Below are positions 1-5,512 of a stretch of 10,154 bases of DNA, piece after piece. The position numbers and the translations under genes were made by a program. This stretch comes from DATLYH01 sp035575035. GTDB lineage: Bacteria; Planctomycetota; Planctomycetia; Gemmatales; Gemmataceae. The stretch is from contig DATLYH010000374.1 in NCBI GenBank assembly GCA_035575035.1, forward strand, positions 1 through 10,154, read 5' to 3'. How positions within the stretch are numbered: the first letter of the stretch is position 1; each line of letters begins with the position of its first letter. The notes under the pieces were generated by a model. It was given only the letters and a program-made list of their open reading frames with translations, searched no databases and was not told the DNA's origin.

Positions 1-149
1 CCCCAGGGGGGAGAGGGGAGAAGAATTTGCCCCACAGAGGGAGAGGGGAGAAGAATTTGTCCCCCGGAGGGAGGAGAGAGAAGAATTTGTCCCCCGGAGG
101 GAGGAGAGAGAAGAATTTGCCCCACAGAGGGAGAAGGGAGAAGAATTTG
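1..149. repeat. 30-base tandem repeat array, five units
   Basis: Five consecutive units each end in GAAGAATTTG or AGAATTTG: about 1-29 (one base short, at the window edge), 30-59, 60-89, 90-119 and 120-149. Units 3 and 4 are identical. Units 2 and 5 share the CCCCACAGAGGGAGA beginning and differ by one base. The alternation of two unit types suggests duplication of blocks. Units abut directly, with no unique spacers between them. The array probably continues left of the window. Its purine-rich core (GAGGGAGAGGGGAG) resembles the arms of the hairpin at 278-306, so the unit may derive from that element. Function is unknown. Confidence 0.9.
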
Positions 150-150
150 C

Positions 151-318
151 TTCCCTCATCCCTGCCTCCAGGGAGGAGGGAACCATTCCTTCCTCCCTCG
201 TCCCCGCCTCCAGGGAGGAGGGAATCATTCCTTCTCCCCTCGTCCCCGCCTCCAGGGAGGAGGGAACCATTCCTTCTCCCCTCTCCCCCGCTTCGGGGGA
301 GAGGGGTGGGGGTGAGGG
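151..318. repeat. 42-base tandem repeat array, four units
   Basis: The anchor GCCTCCAGGGAGGAGGGAA recurs at 164, 206 and 248, exactly 42 bases apart. The fourth unit is in phase at 290 but has diverged to GCTTCGGGGGAGAGGGG. The first three units each carry the short dyad CCTCC-A-GGGAGG and a conserved AACCATTCC or AATCATTCC tail. The array starts directly after the 30-base array and ends inside the hairpin at 278-306. This looks like tandem amplification of a small hairpin element with one terminal copy that kept, or gained, a perfect stem. Confidence 0.88.
278..306 (+). repeat. Perfect 13-bp GC-rich hairpin in GT2 leader
   Basis: CCCCTCTCCCCCG at 278-290 and its exact reverse complement at 294-306 are separated by CTT, giving a very stable stem-loop. 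It lies 48 bases before the GTG start of the glycosyltransferase gene. No T-run follows, so it is not a classical intrinsic terminator for plus-strand transcription. The arm CCCCTCTCCCCC also occurs in the palindrome at 9832-9884, so this is a dispersed repeat family rather than a private leader structure. Confidence 0.85.
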
Positions 319-330
319 GGGCGAGGGGGG
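303..330 (+). promoter_or_regulatory. G-quadruplex-forming motif before GT2 gene
   Basis: Four G-runs of 4, 5, 6 and 6 bases lie at 303-306, 308-312, 316-321 and 325-330. They are joined by loops of 1, 3 and 3 bases (T, TGA, CGA), which matches the canonical intramolecular G-quadruplex pattern. The first run is also the 3' end of the hairpin at 278-306, so the two structures would compete for it. The motif ends 24 bases before the start codon, just ahead of the Shine-Dalgarno region. A regulatory role is inferred only from position. Confidence 0.55.
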
Positions 331-354
331 CGAGGAACAAAGAGAGGACAAGCC

Positions 355-1344
355 GTGATCAGCGTCGTCATCCCCGTTTACAACGAGCGCGAGAGCTTGC
401 GGGAGCTGCACGGCGAACTGGCGAAGGTGGCCGCCGAGGCCGGGCTTGACCTGGAGGTCTGGTTCGTGGATGACGGCAGCACCGACGGCTCCTGGGAGGT
501 CATCCGCGAGCTAGCCCACCAATACGCCTGGGTCCACGGCATCCGCTTTCGGCGCAACTTCGGCAAAGCAGCGGCACTGTCGGCCGGTTTTCGCGCGGCC
601 CGCGGCAGCATTATCCTCACTCTCGACGCCGACCTCCAGGACGACCCGCGCGAGATCCCGCGCTTCCTGGCCGCCCTGGAAAACGGCCTGGATGTCATCA
701 GCGGCTGGAAGCGCATCCGCCACGACCCCTGGCACAAGGTCTGGCCGAGCCGGGTCTTCAACTGGATGGTCAGCGCGACAACCGGCGTCCGTCTGCACGA
801 CCACAACTGCGGCATGAAGTGCTACCGGGCGGAGGTCTTTCGCGAGGTGCGGCTGTACGGCGAGCTGCACCGCTTCATCCCGGTACTGGCAGCGGCCCGT
901 GGCTACCGCATCGGCGAGCTGGAGATCCGCCATCGGCCGCGCAAGTTCGGCCAGTCCAAGTACGGGGTGCGCCGCTTCGTCAAGGGGTTCCTCGACCTGT
1001 TGACAGTGAAGTTTCTGACCGGGTTCGGGCAGCGGCCGCAGCACCTCCTGGGGACCGTCGGCCTGCTTAGCTTCTTGGCCGGGTGCCTCGGCATGGCCTG
1101 GCTGGGGATTACCTGGCTTGTCAACCTCTTTTACGAGCCGGGCCACAGGCCGTTCCTGCCGCTGCACCAGCGGCCGCTGCTGATCTACGCTGTCGCCGCA
1201 CTGTTGCTGGGAGCCCAGATGATGTCGATTGGTTTCCTCGCCGAGTTGATCACTGCCTACCAGGGGCGTGACGAGGACAGCTACAGCATTGCCGAGCAGA
1301 CGCCGGCTTCCAAGGAGTTGCCCGGCACTCCAGGACGGGTATGA
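355..1344 (+). CDS. Family 2 glycosyltransferase, DPM1/GtrB-like, membrane-anchored
   Basis: 329 residues, probably transferring a sugar from a nucleotide sugar to a polyprenyl phosphate or another lipid carrier at the inner face of the cytoplasmic membrane. The N-terminal GT-A domain (about 1-220) begins with VVIPVYNE and contains DDGSTD (39-44), the metal-binding DADLQDDP region (91-98) and the RPRKFGQSKY motif (194-203) typical of dolichyl-/undecaprenyl-phosphate glycosyltransferases. Two hydrophobic segments follow at about 230-258 and 274-301, as in GtrB, ArnC and YfdH proteins, then a hydrophilic tail. The start is GTG at 355. AGAGGA six bases upstream supports it, and the protein begins right at the conserved beta strand. 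The tandem repeats and G-quadruplex form its leader. An exported isomerase-like gene follows 85 bases later on the same strand. The sugar and acceptor cannot be told from sequence. Confidence 0.9.
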   Translation: MISVVIPVYNERESLRELHGELAKVAAEAGLDLEVWFVDDGSTDGSWEVIRELAHQYAWVHGIRFRRNFGKAAALSAGFRAARGSIILTLDADLQDDPREIPRFLAALENGLDVISGWKRIRHDPWHKVWPSRVFNWMVSATTGVRLHDHNCGMKCYRAEVFREVRLYGELHRFIPVLAAARGYRIGELEIRHRPRKFGQSKYGVRRFVKGFLDLLTVKFLTGFGQRPQHLLGTVGLLSFLAGCLGMAWLGITWLVNLFYEPGHRPFLPLHQRPLLIYAVAALLLGAQMMSIGFLAELITAYQGRDEDSYSIAEQTPASKELPGTPGRV

Positions 1345-1416
1345 TGTCCACCGCGGGGCCGGCGTCAGCTGCCTGCGGCTTGGTGGGCAGACACGGTGCC
1401 AAGCAGCGGGCTGCAT

Positions 1417-1420
1417 GGAG
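1417..1420 (+). promoter_or_regulatory. Shine-Dalgarno GGAG that decides the isomerase start
   Basis: GGAG at 1417-1420 lies nine bases before the ATG at 1430, which favours that codon over the in-frame ATG at 1415, five codons earlier. The choice also places the twin-arginine motif close to the N-terminus. Confidence 0.5.
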
Positions 1421-1429
1421 AACGCTAAC

Positions 1430-2368
1430 ATGGAAACCTACCTGTCACGCCGTGAATGGTTAGCCGGTGCCTCGGCGGCGTTAGGCACCGGGCTGGTGCC
1501 GCCGGCGGCCGCCCAACAGAGGCCGGCCAACGAGCCGTTCGGCTACTGTCTGAACACCAGCACTATCCGGGAGCAGAAGATCTCCTTCGCCGAGAAGGTC
1601 GATGTCGCTGGCAAGGCAGGGTACCAGGCCATCGAACCGTGGGTCCGCGAGATCGAACAGTATGTCAAGGACGGCGGCAGCCTGAAGGACCTGGCCAAGC
1701 GCATCCAGCAAAACGGGCTGACCGTCGAAAGCGTCATCGACTTCTTCGAGTGGATTGTGGACGACGATGTGCGCCGGAAGCAAGCGCTGGAGACGGCGAA
1801 GCGGAACATGGACCTGGTGCGGCAGATCGGCGCCAAGCGGATCGCGGCCCCGCCGGTCGGCGCGACCAAGCAGACCGACTTGAACCTGTTCAAGGCGGCC
1901 GAGCGCTATCGCGCCTTGCTGGAGCTGGGCGAGAAGATGGGGGTGGTGCCGCAGGTCGAGCTATGGGGCTTCTCCAAAACACTGGGCCGGCTCGGCGAGG
2001 TGGCGCTGGTGGCCATCGAGAGCGGCCACCCGCAGGCCTGCATCCTGGCTGACGTCTACCACCTCTACAAGGGGGGCTCCGACTTCGGTAGCATCCGCTT
2101 GCTCAATGGCGCTGCCATGCATGTGTTGCACTTTAACGATTACCCCGCGAAGCCGCCGCGCGAGGAGATCACCGACGCCTACCGCGTCTATCCAGGGGAT
2201 GGCGTCGCCCCGCTGAAGACCCTGCTGCGCGACCTGTACGCCACCGGCTTTCGCGGGATGCTGTCGCTGGAATTGTTCAACAAGGAATACTGGATGCAGG
2301 ATGCCCTGTCGGTCGCTCGCACCGGGTTGGAGAAGATGCGCGCCGTCGTCCGCGCCAGCTTCGCGTGA
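1430..2368 (+). CDS. Tat-exported sugar isomerase/epimerase-like TIM-barrel protein
   Basis: 312 residues from ATG 1430; the frame is open further upstream to 1268, inside the previous gene. The N-terminus carries a twin-arginine signal, SRREWLAGASAALGTG, with R7-R8, a hydrophobic stretch and an AAAQQ cleavage region near 26-30. The folded protein would therefore cross the cytoplasmic membrane. The rest matches the xylose isomerase-like TIM-barrel fold of hydroxypyruvate isomerase and sugar-phosphate epimerases. Likely metal ligands are E177 (QVELWG), D208 (ILADVYH), H234 (LHFND) and E281 (LSLELFN), in the order expected for this family. Length is normal for an exported member. Such Tat-linked paralogues are common in planctomycetes, but their substrates are usually unknown. 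The nearby glycosyltransferase hints at envelope or extracellular sugar handling, though co-transcription is not shown. Confidence 0.88.
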   Translation: METYLSRREWLAGASAALGTGLVPPAAAQQRPANEPFGYCLNTSTIREQKISFAEKVDVAGKAGYQAIEPWVREIEQYVKDGGSLKDLAKRIQQNGLTVESVIDFFEWIVDDDVRRKQALETAKRNMDLVRQIGAKRIAAPPVGATKQTDLNLFKAAERYRALLELGEKMGVVPQVELWGFSKTLGRLGEVALVAIESGHPQACILADVYHLYKGGSDFGSIRLLNGAAMHVLHFNDYPAKPPREEITDAYRVYPGDGVAPLKTLLRDLYATGFRGMLSLELFNKEYWMQDALSVARTGLEKMRAVVRASFA

Positions 2369-2649
2369 AGGCCGCGTGGAGCGGGAGACCCACAATCAGT
2401 GCCGGTGGTCCGGTTGGAAGGCCGACCACCACAAGGGGGCATTGTTCAGGTCGAGCGGGCCGCCGGCGAAACAAGCGAGGCCAATGCAGCCGCCGGCCCG
2501 CGGGCTCCACGGCGTGTTTTCACGATCGTCCCCGCGCCCGGCGACAGTGCTTGCCGGCATGGGGGCGGCGCGGTAGGCTTGCCAATGTAGCTTTGGGCCG
2601 TGGCCCCGCAGTTGCAAGGGGATATCCTTTCCCCAACCGGATCTGCCTT
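2369..2649. other. 281-base intergenic stretch with little recognisable content
   Basis: No convincing reading frame or RNA gene was seen. GGTGGTC at 2404-2410 and GACCACC at 2424-2430 form a 7-bp inverted repeat with a 13-base loop, 36 bases after the isomerase stop. It could terminate or stabilise that transcript, but no T-run follows. The rest is GC-rich with short internal repeats of GCCGCCGGC. No clear -35/-10 pair for the downstream small gene stood out. Confidence 0.5.
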
Positions 2650-2895
2650 ATGTCTCAGCTAGCCCCGCCGCCGTCACCCCCCCGGGTGGCCCTGGCAGAT
2701 AATGACGACCTGCACCGGCTCCAGCAGCGGCTTTGGCAGCTCCTGCTCACTCTGGTGACCGTGCTGATCACCGCCTGGTGCTGCACGCTGGGGCCGATCC
2801 CGGCCATTATCGCCCTGATGACCGCCAAGCATGTCCTGGTCGCCATTCTGGTGATGGGACTTGGCGTCGATGCCGGGCGGCGGGTCGAGACCTGA
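2650..2895 (+). CDS. Small membrane protein of unknown function
   Basis: 81 residues from ATG 2650. The frame is open further upstream to 2365, but this start gives a compact protein with a typical layout. A polar, proline-rich N-terminus (1-20, including APPPSPP) is followed by a short charged helix (LHRLQQRLWQ) and two hydrophobic segments at about 30-57 and 61-74. The tail is positively charged (GRRVET). Two cysteines sit together at 44-45. I do not recognise the family. The Shine-Dalgarno is weak (GGAT about nine bases upstream), which lowers confidence in the exact start. The gene converges on glyS, with seven bases between the two stop codons and an inverted repeat across both. It is probably a real gene, since the hydrophobic pattern is clean and the only antisense frame overlapping it looks non-coding. 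Confidence 0.6.
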   Translation: MSQLAPPPSPPRVALADNDDLHRLQQRLWQLLLTLVTVLITAWCCTLGPIPAIIALMTAKHVLVAILVMGLGVDAGRRVET

Positions 2896-2912
2896 GGAGG
2901 GCTCAGGCCTCG
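2886..2912. terminator. Inverted repeat spanning two convergent stop codons
   Basis: CGAG-A-CCTGAG-GAGGG-CTCAGG-C-CTCG forms a stem of 6 plus 4 base pairs with one A-C mismatch and a 5-base loop. It contains the stop of the small membrane gene (TGA at 2893-2895) and of glyS (TGA on minus at 2905-2903). Its symmetry and position suit a bidirectional transcription end or an mRNA 3'-end stabiliser. There is no T-run on either strand, so it is not a classical Rho-independent terminator. Confidence 0.45.
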
Positions 2913-4537
2913 TCCCGCAACCATTTCTGTAGCGTCGTCAGCTGCCGCAGCCGCTCCGGCACCTCATCCAGAGGGACGCGCTTCTGGTTGGTCGTGTCGC
3001 GCTCACGGATGGTGACCGTGTCGTCCTGGAGCGTCTGGCCGTCGATAGTGATGCAGAACGGCGTCCCCACCTCGTCCTGGCGGCGGTAGCGCCGGCCGAT
3101 CGCTCCCTTGTCGTCGTAGAAGACGTTGAACTCCCCCTTGAGCTGGCGGTAGAGCGCCTGGGCCTTCTCGGGCATTCCCTCCTTGTTGACCAGCGGGAAG
3201 ATCGCCGCCTTGATCGGGGCCAGCCGCGGGTGGAAGCGCATCACCACGCGCTTCTCGCCGCCGATTTCGTCCTCGGCGTAGGCCTCGCAGAGGAAGGCCA
3301 GCGTGGCGCGGTCGGCGCCCGCCGACGGCTCGATCACGTGGGGGATGTATCGCTCCCGTGTGATCTCGTCGAAGTAACTCAGATCCTTGCCGCTCCCCTT
3401 GTGGCGCGGCTTGCCGTCGGGCCCCAACTCCAGCACGAGCGGCGAGCTAGGGTCCTTCGGGTCCTGGTGGACAAGTTTCCCTTCCATGTGGCTGCGAAGG
3501 TCGAAGTCGCCCCGGTGGGCGATCCCCTCCAGCTCGCCGAATTTCCCCGGCGGCAGGAAAGGGAAGGCATATTCGATGTCGGCCGTGCCGCAGGAGTAAT
3601 GGCTCCGCTCCTCCGGCTCGTGCTCGCGCAGCCGCAGCCGTGCACTCGCCAGTCCCAGGTCAACGTACCACTGGAAACGGCGGTTGCGCCAGTACTCGTA
3701 CCAGGCCAGCGACTCCCGGGGATGGCAAAAGAATTCGATCTCCATCTGCTCGAACTCGCGCGAGCGGAAGGTGAACTGCTTGGGCGTGATCTCGTTGCGG
3801 AAGCTCTTGCCGATCTGGGCGACGCCGAACGGGATCCGCACCCGCGTGCTGTCGAGGACATTCTTGAAATTGACGAAGATGCCCTGGGCGGTCTCCGGAC
3901 GAAGGAACGCCTTACTTTCTTCATCACGGACGGCGCCTATGTAGGTCTCGAACATCAAGTTGAATTCGCGCGGCGGGGTCAGCGTCCCCAACTCCTTCGC
4001 CTCGGGGCCGAGTACCTGGGAAAAATCCGTAACGGTGGTCAGCGGGACCAGCGGCCCCTCCCAGTGCAGCTCGCCGGCATTCTTGGCGCGCAGGTTGAAG
4101 AACTTCAGCGCCCGCGCTTCGGCCTCTTTCTCGCCTTCCTCGCCGTCGGATTGGACCGCGATAAAGACCCGGCGGCCGTTGTGCTCCACCCAGCGGCCGT
4201 AAACCTGGTCGTAGCGATAGCGCTTCTTCGACTCGCGGCAATCGACCATGAAATCGTGGAACAGGTCGTAATGGCCGGAGCACTTCCAGACCTGGGGATG
4301 CATGATGATGGCGCAGTCCAGGCCGACCATCTCGTAGGGCCCGGGGGCGCCCGGCGGCGTACGGAGGTCGTCGTGGGCAGTGACCATGTCGTGCCACCAG
4401 GCGTCCTTGATGTTCTTCTTCAGCTCGACGCCGAGCGGTCCGTAGTCCCAGAAGCCGTTGAGGCCGCCATAAATCTCGCTCGACGGGAAGATGAAGCCGC
4501 GCCGCCGGCACAGGGCCACCAGTTTGTCCATCTCCAT
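2903..4537 (-). CDS. glyS: Glycine--tRNA ligase, alpha2 (eukaryote/archaea-like) type
   Basis: 544 residues. This is a cytoplasmic class II synthetase that charges tRNA-Gly with glycine using ATP. It is the single-chain homodimeric form, not the split GlyQ/GlyS alpha-beta form. Motif 1 lies near 22-45 (YGGLNGFWDYGPLG). Motif 2 spans about 237-270 with FGVAQIGKSFRNEI and REFEQMEIEFF. Motif 3 is EPSAGADR at 403-410. The anticodon-binding domain occupies about 435-540 (LAPIKAAIFPLV, GRRYRRQDEVGTPF). The 100-190 region is long and lacks paired Cys-x-x-Cys motifs, resembling the zinc-free Thermus-type arrangement as I recall it. ATG 4537 is preceded by GAGG at a spacing of six to seven bases. The gene follows comB by 11 bases and almost certainly shares its transcript. 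The symbol glyS or glyQS varies between databases. Confidence 0.96.
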   Translation of the reverse strand: MEMDKLVALCRRRGFIFPSSEIYGGLNGFWDYGPLGVELKKNIKDAWWHDMVTAHDDLRTPPGAPGPYEMVGLDCAIIMHPQVWKCSGHYDLFHDFMVDCRESKKRYRYDQVYGRWVEHNGRRVFIAVQSDGEEGEKEAEARALKFFNLRAKNAGELHWEGPLVPLTTVTDFSQVLGPEAKELGTLTPPREFNLMFETYIGAVRDEESKAFLRPETAQGIFVNFKNVLDSTRVRIPFGVAQIGKSFRNEITPKQFTFRSREFEQMEIEFFCHPRESLAWYEYWRNRRFQWYVDLGLASARLRLREHEPEERSHYSCGTADIEYAFPFLPPGKFGELEGIAHRGDFDLRSHMEGKLVHQDPKDPSSPLVLELGPDGKPRHKGSGKDLSYFDEITRERYIPHVIEPSAGADRATLAFLCEAYAEDEIGGEKRVVMRFHPRLAPIKAAIFPLVNKEGMPEKAQALYRQLKGEFNVFYDDKGAIGRRYRRQDEVGTPFCITIDGQTLQDDTVTIRERDTTNQKRVPLDEVPERLRQLTTLQKWLRDEA

Positions 4538-4548
4538 CGCGTACCTCG

Positions 4549-5316
4549 CTATCTCATCCAGTGGCTCGCCACGATGCCTGCCGCCCCGACCTCGATGCGC
4601 AGCGGATCGCGGCGCAGCTCCGGCACCAGGGTGAACTGATCGACCTGGGCCGCCGCCTGAATATCTTCAATATACCCCAGGCCGCGCAGGATGGCCCCGC
4701 CGCGGCTGACCTCCAGCGCCCCTTGCAGCACCCGGCCGTGATGCTCGAAGCAGTCCCAGGCCAGCCGGGCGCTGTCGTTGAGCCGCAGTTCTCCCGCCTC
4801 GCTCAGGTCGTCCACCAACGCGCCGGCCAAGAGCGTGTCCTCCAGCGCCACTTCCCCCTCGGTGCCGGCGCAGACAATATGAATCGGACGTGTCTCCTGC
4901 CGGAGTTGTTCGCAGACGGCGCTGTAATTGACGAAGGCCGCCAGCAGCACCCGGTCGGCCTCGGCAGCGCGGAGCAGGGCATGGGTGCCATTGGTGGTAG
5001 TCAGCACCAGCGTCTGGCCGCGGCAGACGGCAGCGGTGTACTCGCGCGGCGAGTTGCCCAGGTCGAAGCCAGGCAGCGGGACGCCGCCGCGCTCTCCCCC
5101 GAGGAGCACCCGCCCGGCCCGCATCCGGTCGGCTAGCGCGCGGGCTTCCTCCACCTCGGCGCAGGGGCGGACTGCCGTGCAGCCGGCTGCCAGAGCGTGA
5201 ACGATGGTCGTCGTGGCGCGGAGCACGTCGATCACCACCGCCACGCCGCCCGCCAGCCGACCGCGCGGCGCCAGCTCGGGCAGCAGATGGACCTGGATCT
5301 CCCGCTCGTGCGCCAT
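4549..5316 (-). CDS. comB: ComB-family 2-phosphosulfolactate phosphatase
   Basis: 255 residues, full length for the family. The characterised archaeal enzyme removes phosphate from 2-phosphosulfolactate in coenzyme M synthesis and is Mg-dependent. Family signatures are VIDVLRATTTI (28-38), LLGGERGG and PGFDLGNSP (71-90), TTTNGT (106-111) and CAGTEG followed by ALEDTLLAG (149-165). The family is widespread in bacteria that do not make coenzyme M, so the in vivo substrate here is uncertain. It may be sulfolactate metabolism or another small phosphoester. No signal peptide is seen, so it is cytoplasmic. ATG 5316 has GGAG eight bases upstream. The gene is first in a two-gene operon with glyS and diverges from the protease gene across 196 bases. 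The symbol rests on family membership. Confidence 0.9.
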   Translation of the reverse strand: MAHEREIQVHLLPELAPRGRLAGGVAVVIDVLRATTTIVHALAAGCTAVRPCAEVEEARALADRMRAGRVLLGGERGGVPLPGFDLGNSPREYTAAVCRGQTLVLTTTNGTHALLRAAEADRVLLAAFVNYSAVCEQLRQETRPIHIVCAGTEGEVALEDTLLAGALVDDLSEAGELRLNDSARLAWDCFEHHGRVLQGALEVSRGGAILRGLGYIEDIQAAAQVDQFTLVPELRRDPLRIEVGAAGIVASHWMR

Positions 5317-5423
5317 GCCCTTTACTCCGGAAGCTAAGGGGCCGAAGCGGCATCTTACGCCAGCCGCACCGGACGGGACAGGCGATTTTCAGTCCGGCCC
5401 CCGGCGTGTGGGCAAAATCTTGC

Positions 5424-5451
5424 TTGATCCTCCCCTTCTCTCCGTTACGAT
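5424..5451 (+). promoter_or_regulatory. Possible sigma70-type promoter of the protease gene
   Basis: TTGATC at 5424-5429 and TACGAT at 5446-5451 are 16 bases apart. Each matches the housekeeping consensus at four of six positions. The -10 lies about 60 bases before the ATG at 5513, a reasonable leader length. This is a by-eye match, and planctomycete promoters are poorly defined. Confidence 0.3.
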
Positions 5452-5498
5452 GGACCAAGCCGCATGACAAGACTTGTCGGTCGTGTGGCGACGCCGTG

Positions 5499-5506
5499 AA
5501 GGAGGT
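5499..5506 (+). promoter_or_regulatory. Strong Shine-Dalgarno that fixes the protease start
   Basis: AAGGAGGT is a near-perfect anti-16S match. It ends six bases before ATG 5513. It lies inside the frame that would result from the upstream TTG at 5474, so the 5513 start is much more likely. The signal peptide then begins at residue 1. Confidence 0.8.
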
Positions 5507-5512
5507 CGCTTG

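Larger units (their letters stand above)
5317..5512. promoter_or_regulatory. Divergent intergenic region between comB and protease gene
   Basis: This 196-base spacer must hold the promoters for the comB-glyS operon (leftward) and the protease gene (rightward). Part of it is less GC-rich than its surroundings, near 5384-5427 and 5441-5470. A rightward promoter candidate is listed separately. For the leftward direction I found no convincing -35/-10 pair. CCGGAC at 5369-5374 and GTCCGG at 5392-5397 form a 6-bp inverted repeat with a 17-base gap, which could be an operator but is weak. Confidence 0.5.

Noticed and set aside
1..318. CRISPR array
   Set aside because: Units are directly adjacent with no unique spacers, units vary internally, and no cas genes are in the window.
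27..449. A 140-residue open frame through the tandem repeats, giving a repetitive REKNLSPGG-type protein
   Set aside because: Both repeat periods are multiples of three, so the frame stays open automatically. It begins with TTG, has extreme Arg/Pro/Gly bias and overlaps the glycosyltransferase gene by 95 bases in another frame.
1268..1429. N-terminal extension of the isomerase-like gene to 1268
   Set aside because: It would overlap the glycosyltransferase gene and bury the twin-arginine signal about 60 residues into the protein. ATG 1430 has a Shine-Dalgarno and puts the signal at the start.
511..1431. A minus-strand open frame (306 residues) antisense to the glycosyltransferase gene
   Set aside because: The plus strand carries a complete GT2 domain. 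The antisense product has no coherent domain and many Gln/Val/Ala repeats typical of mirrored GC-rich codons.
3230..4639. A plus-strand open frame (469 residues) antisense to glyS
   Set aside because: It lies opposite a gene with all class II synthetase motifs. Its translation shows only the antisense pattern of that gene.
4549..5316. Evidence for coenzyme M synthesis in this organism
   Set aside because: Only the ComB-family gene is present. The family is common in bacteria that do not make coenzyme M, and no other pathway gene is visible.
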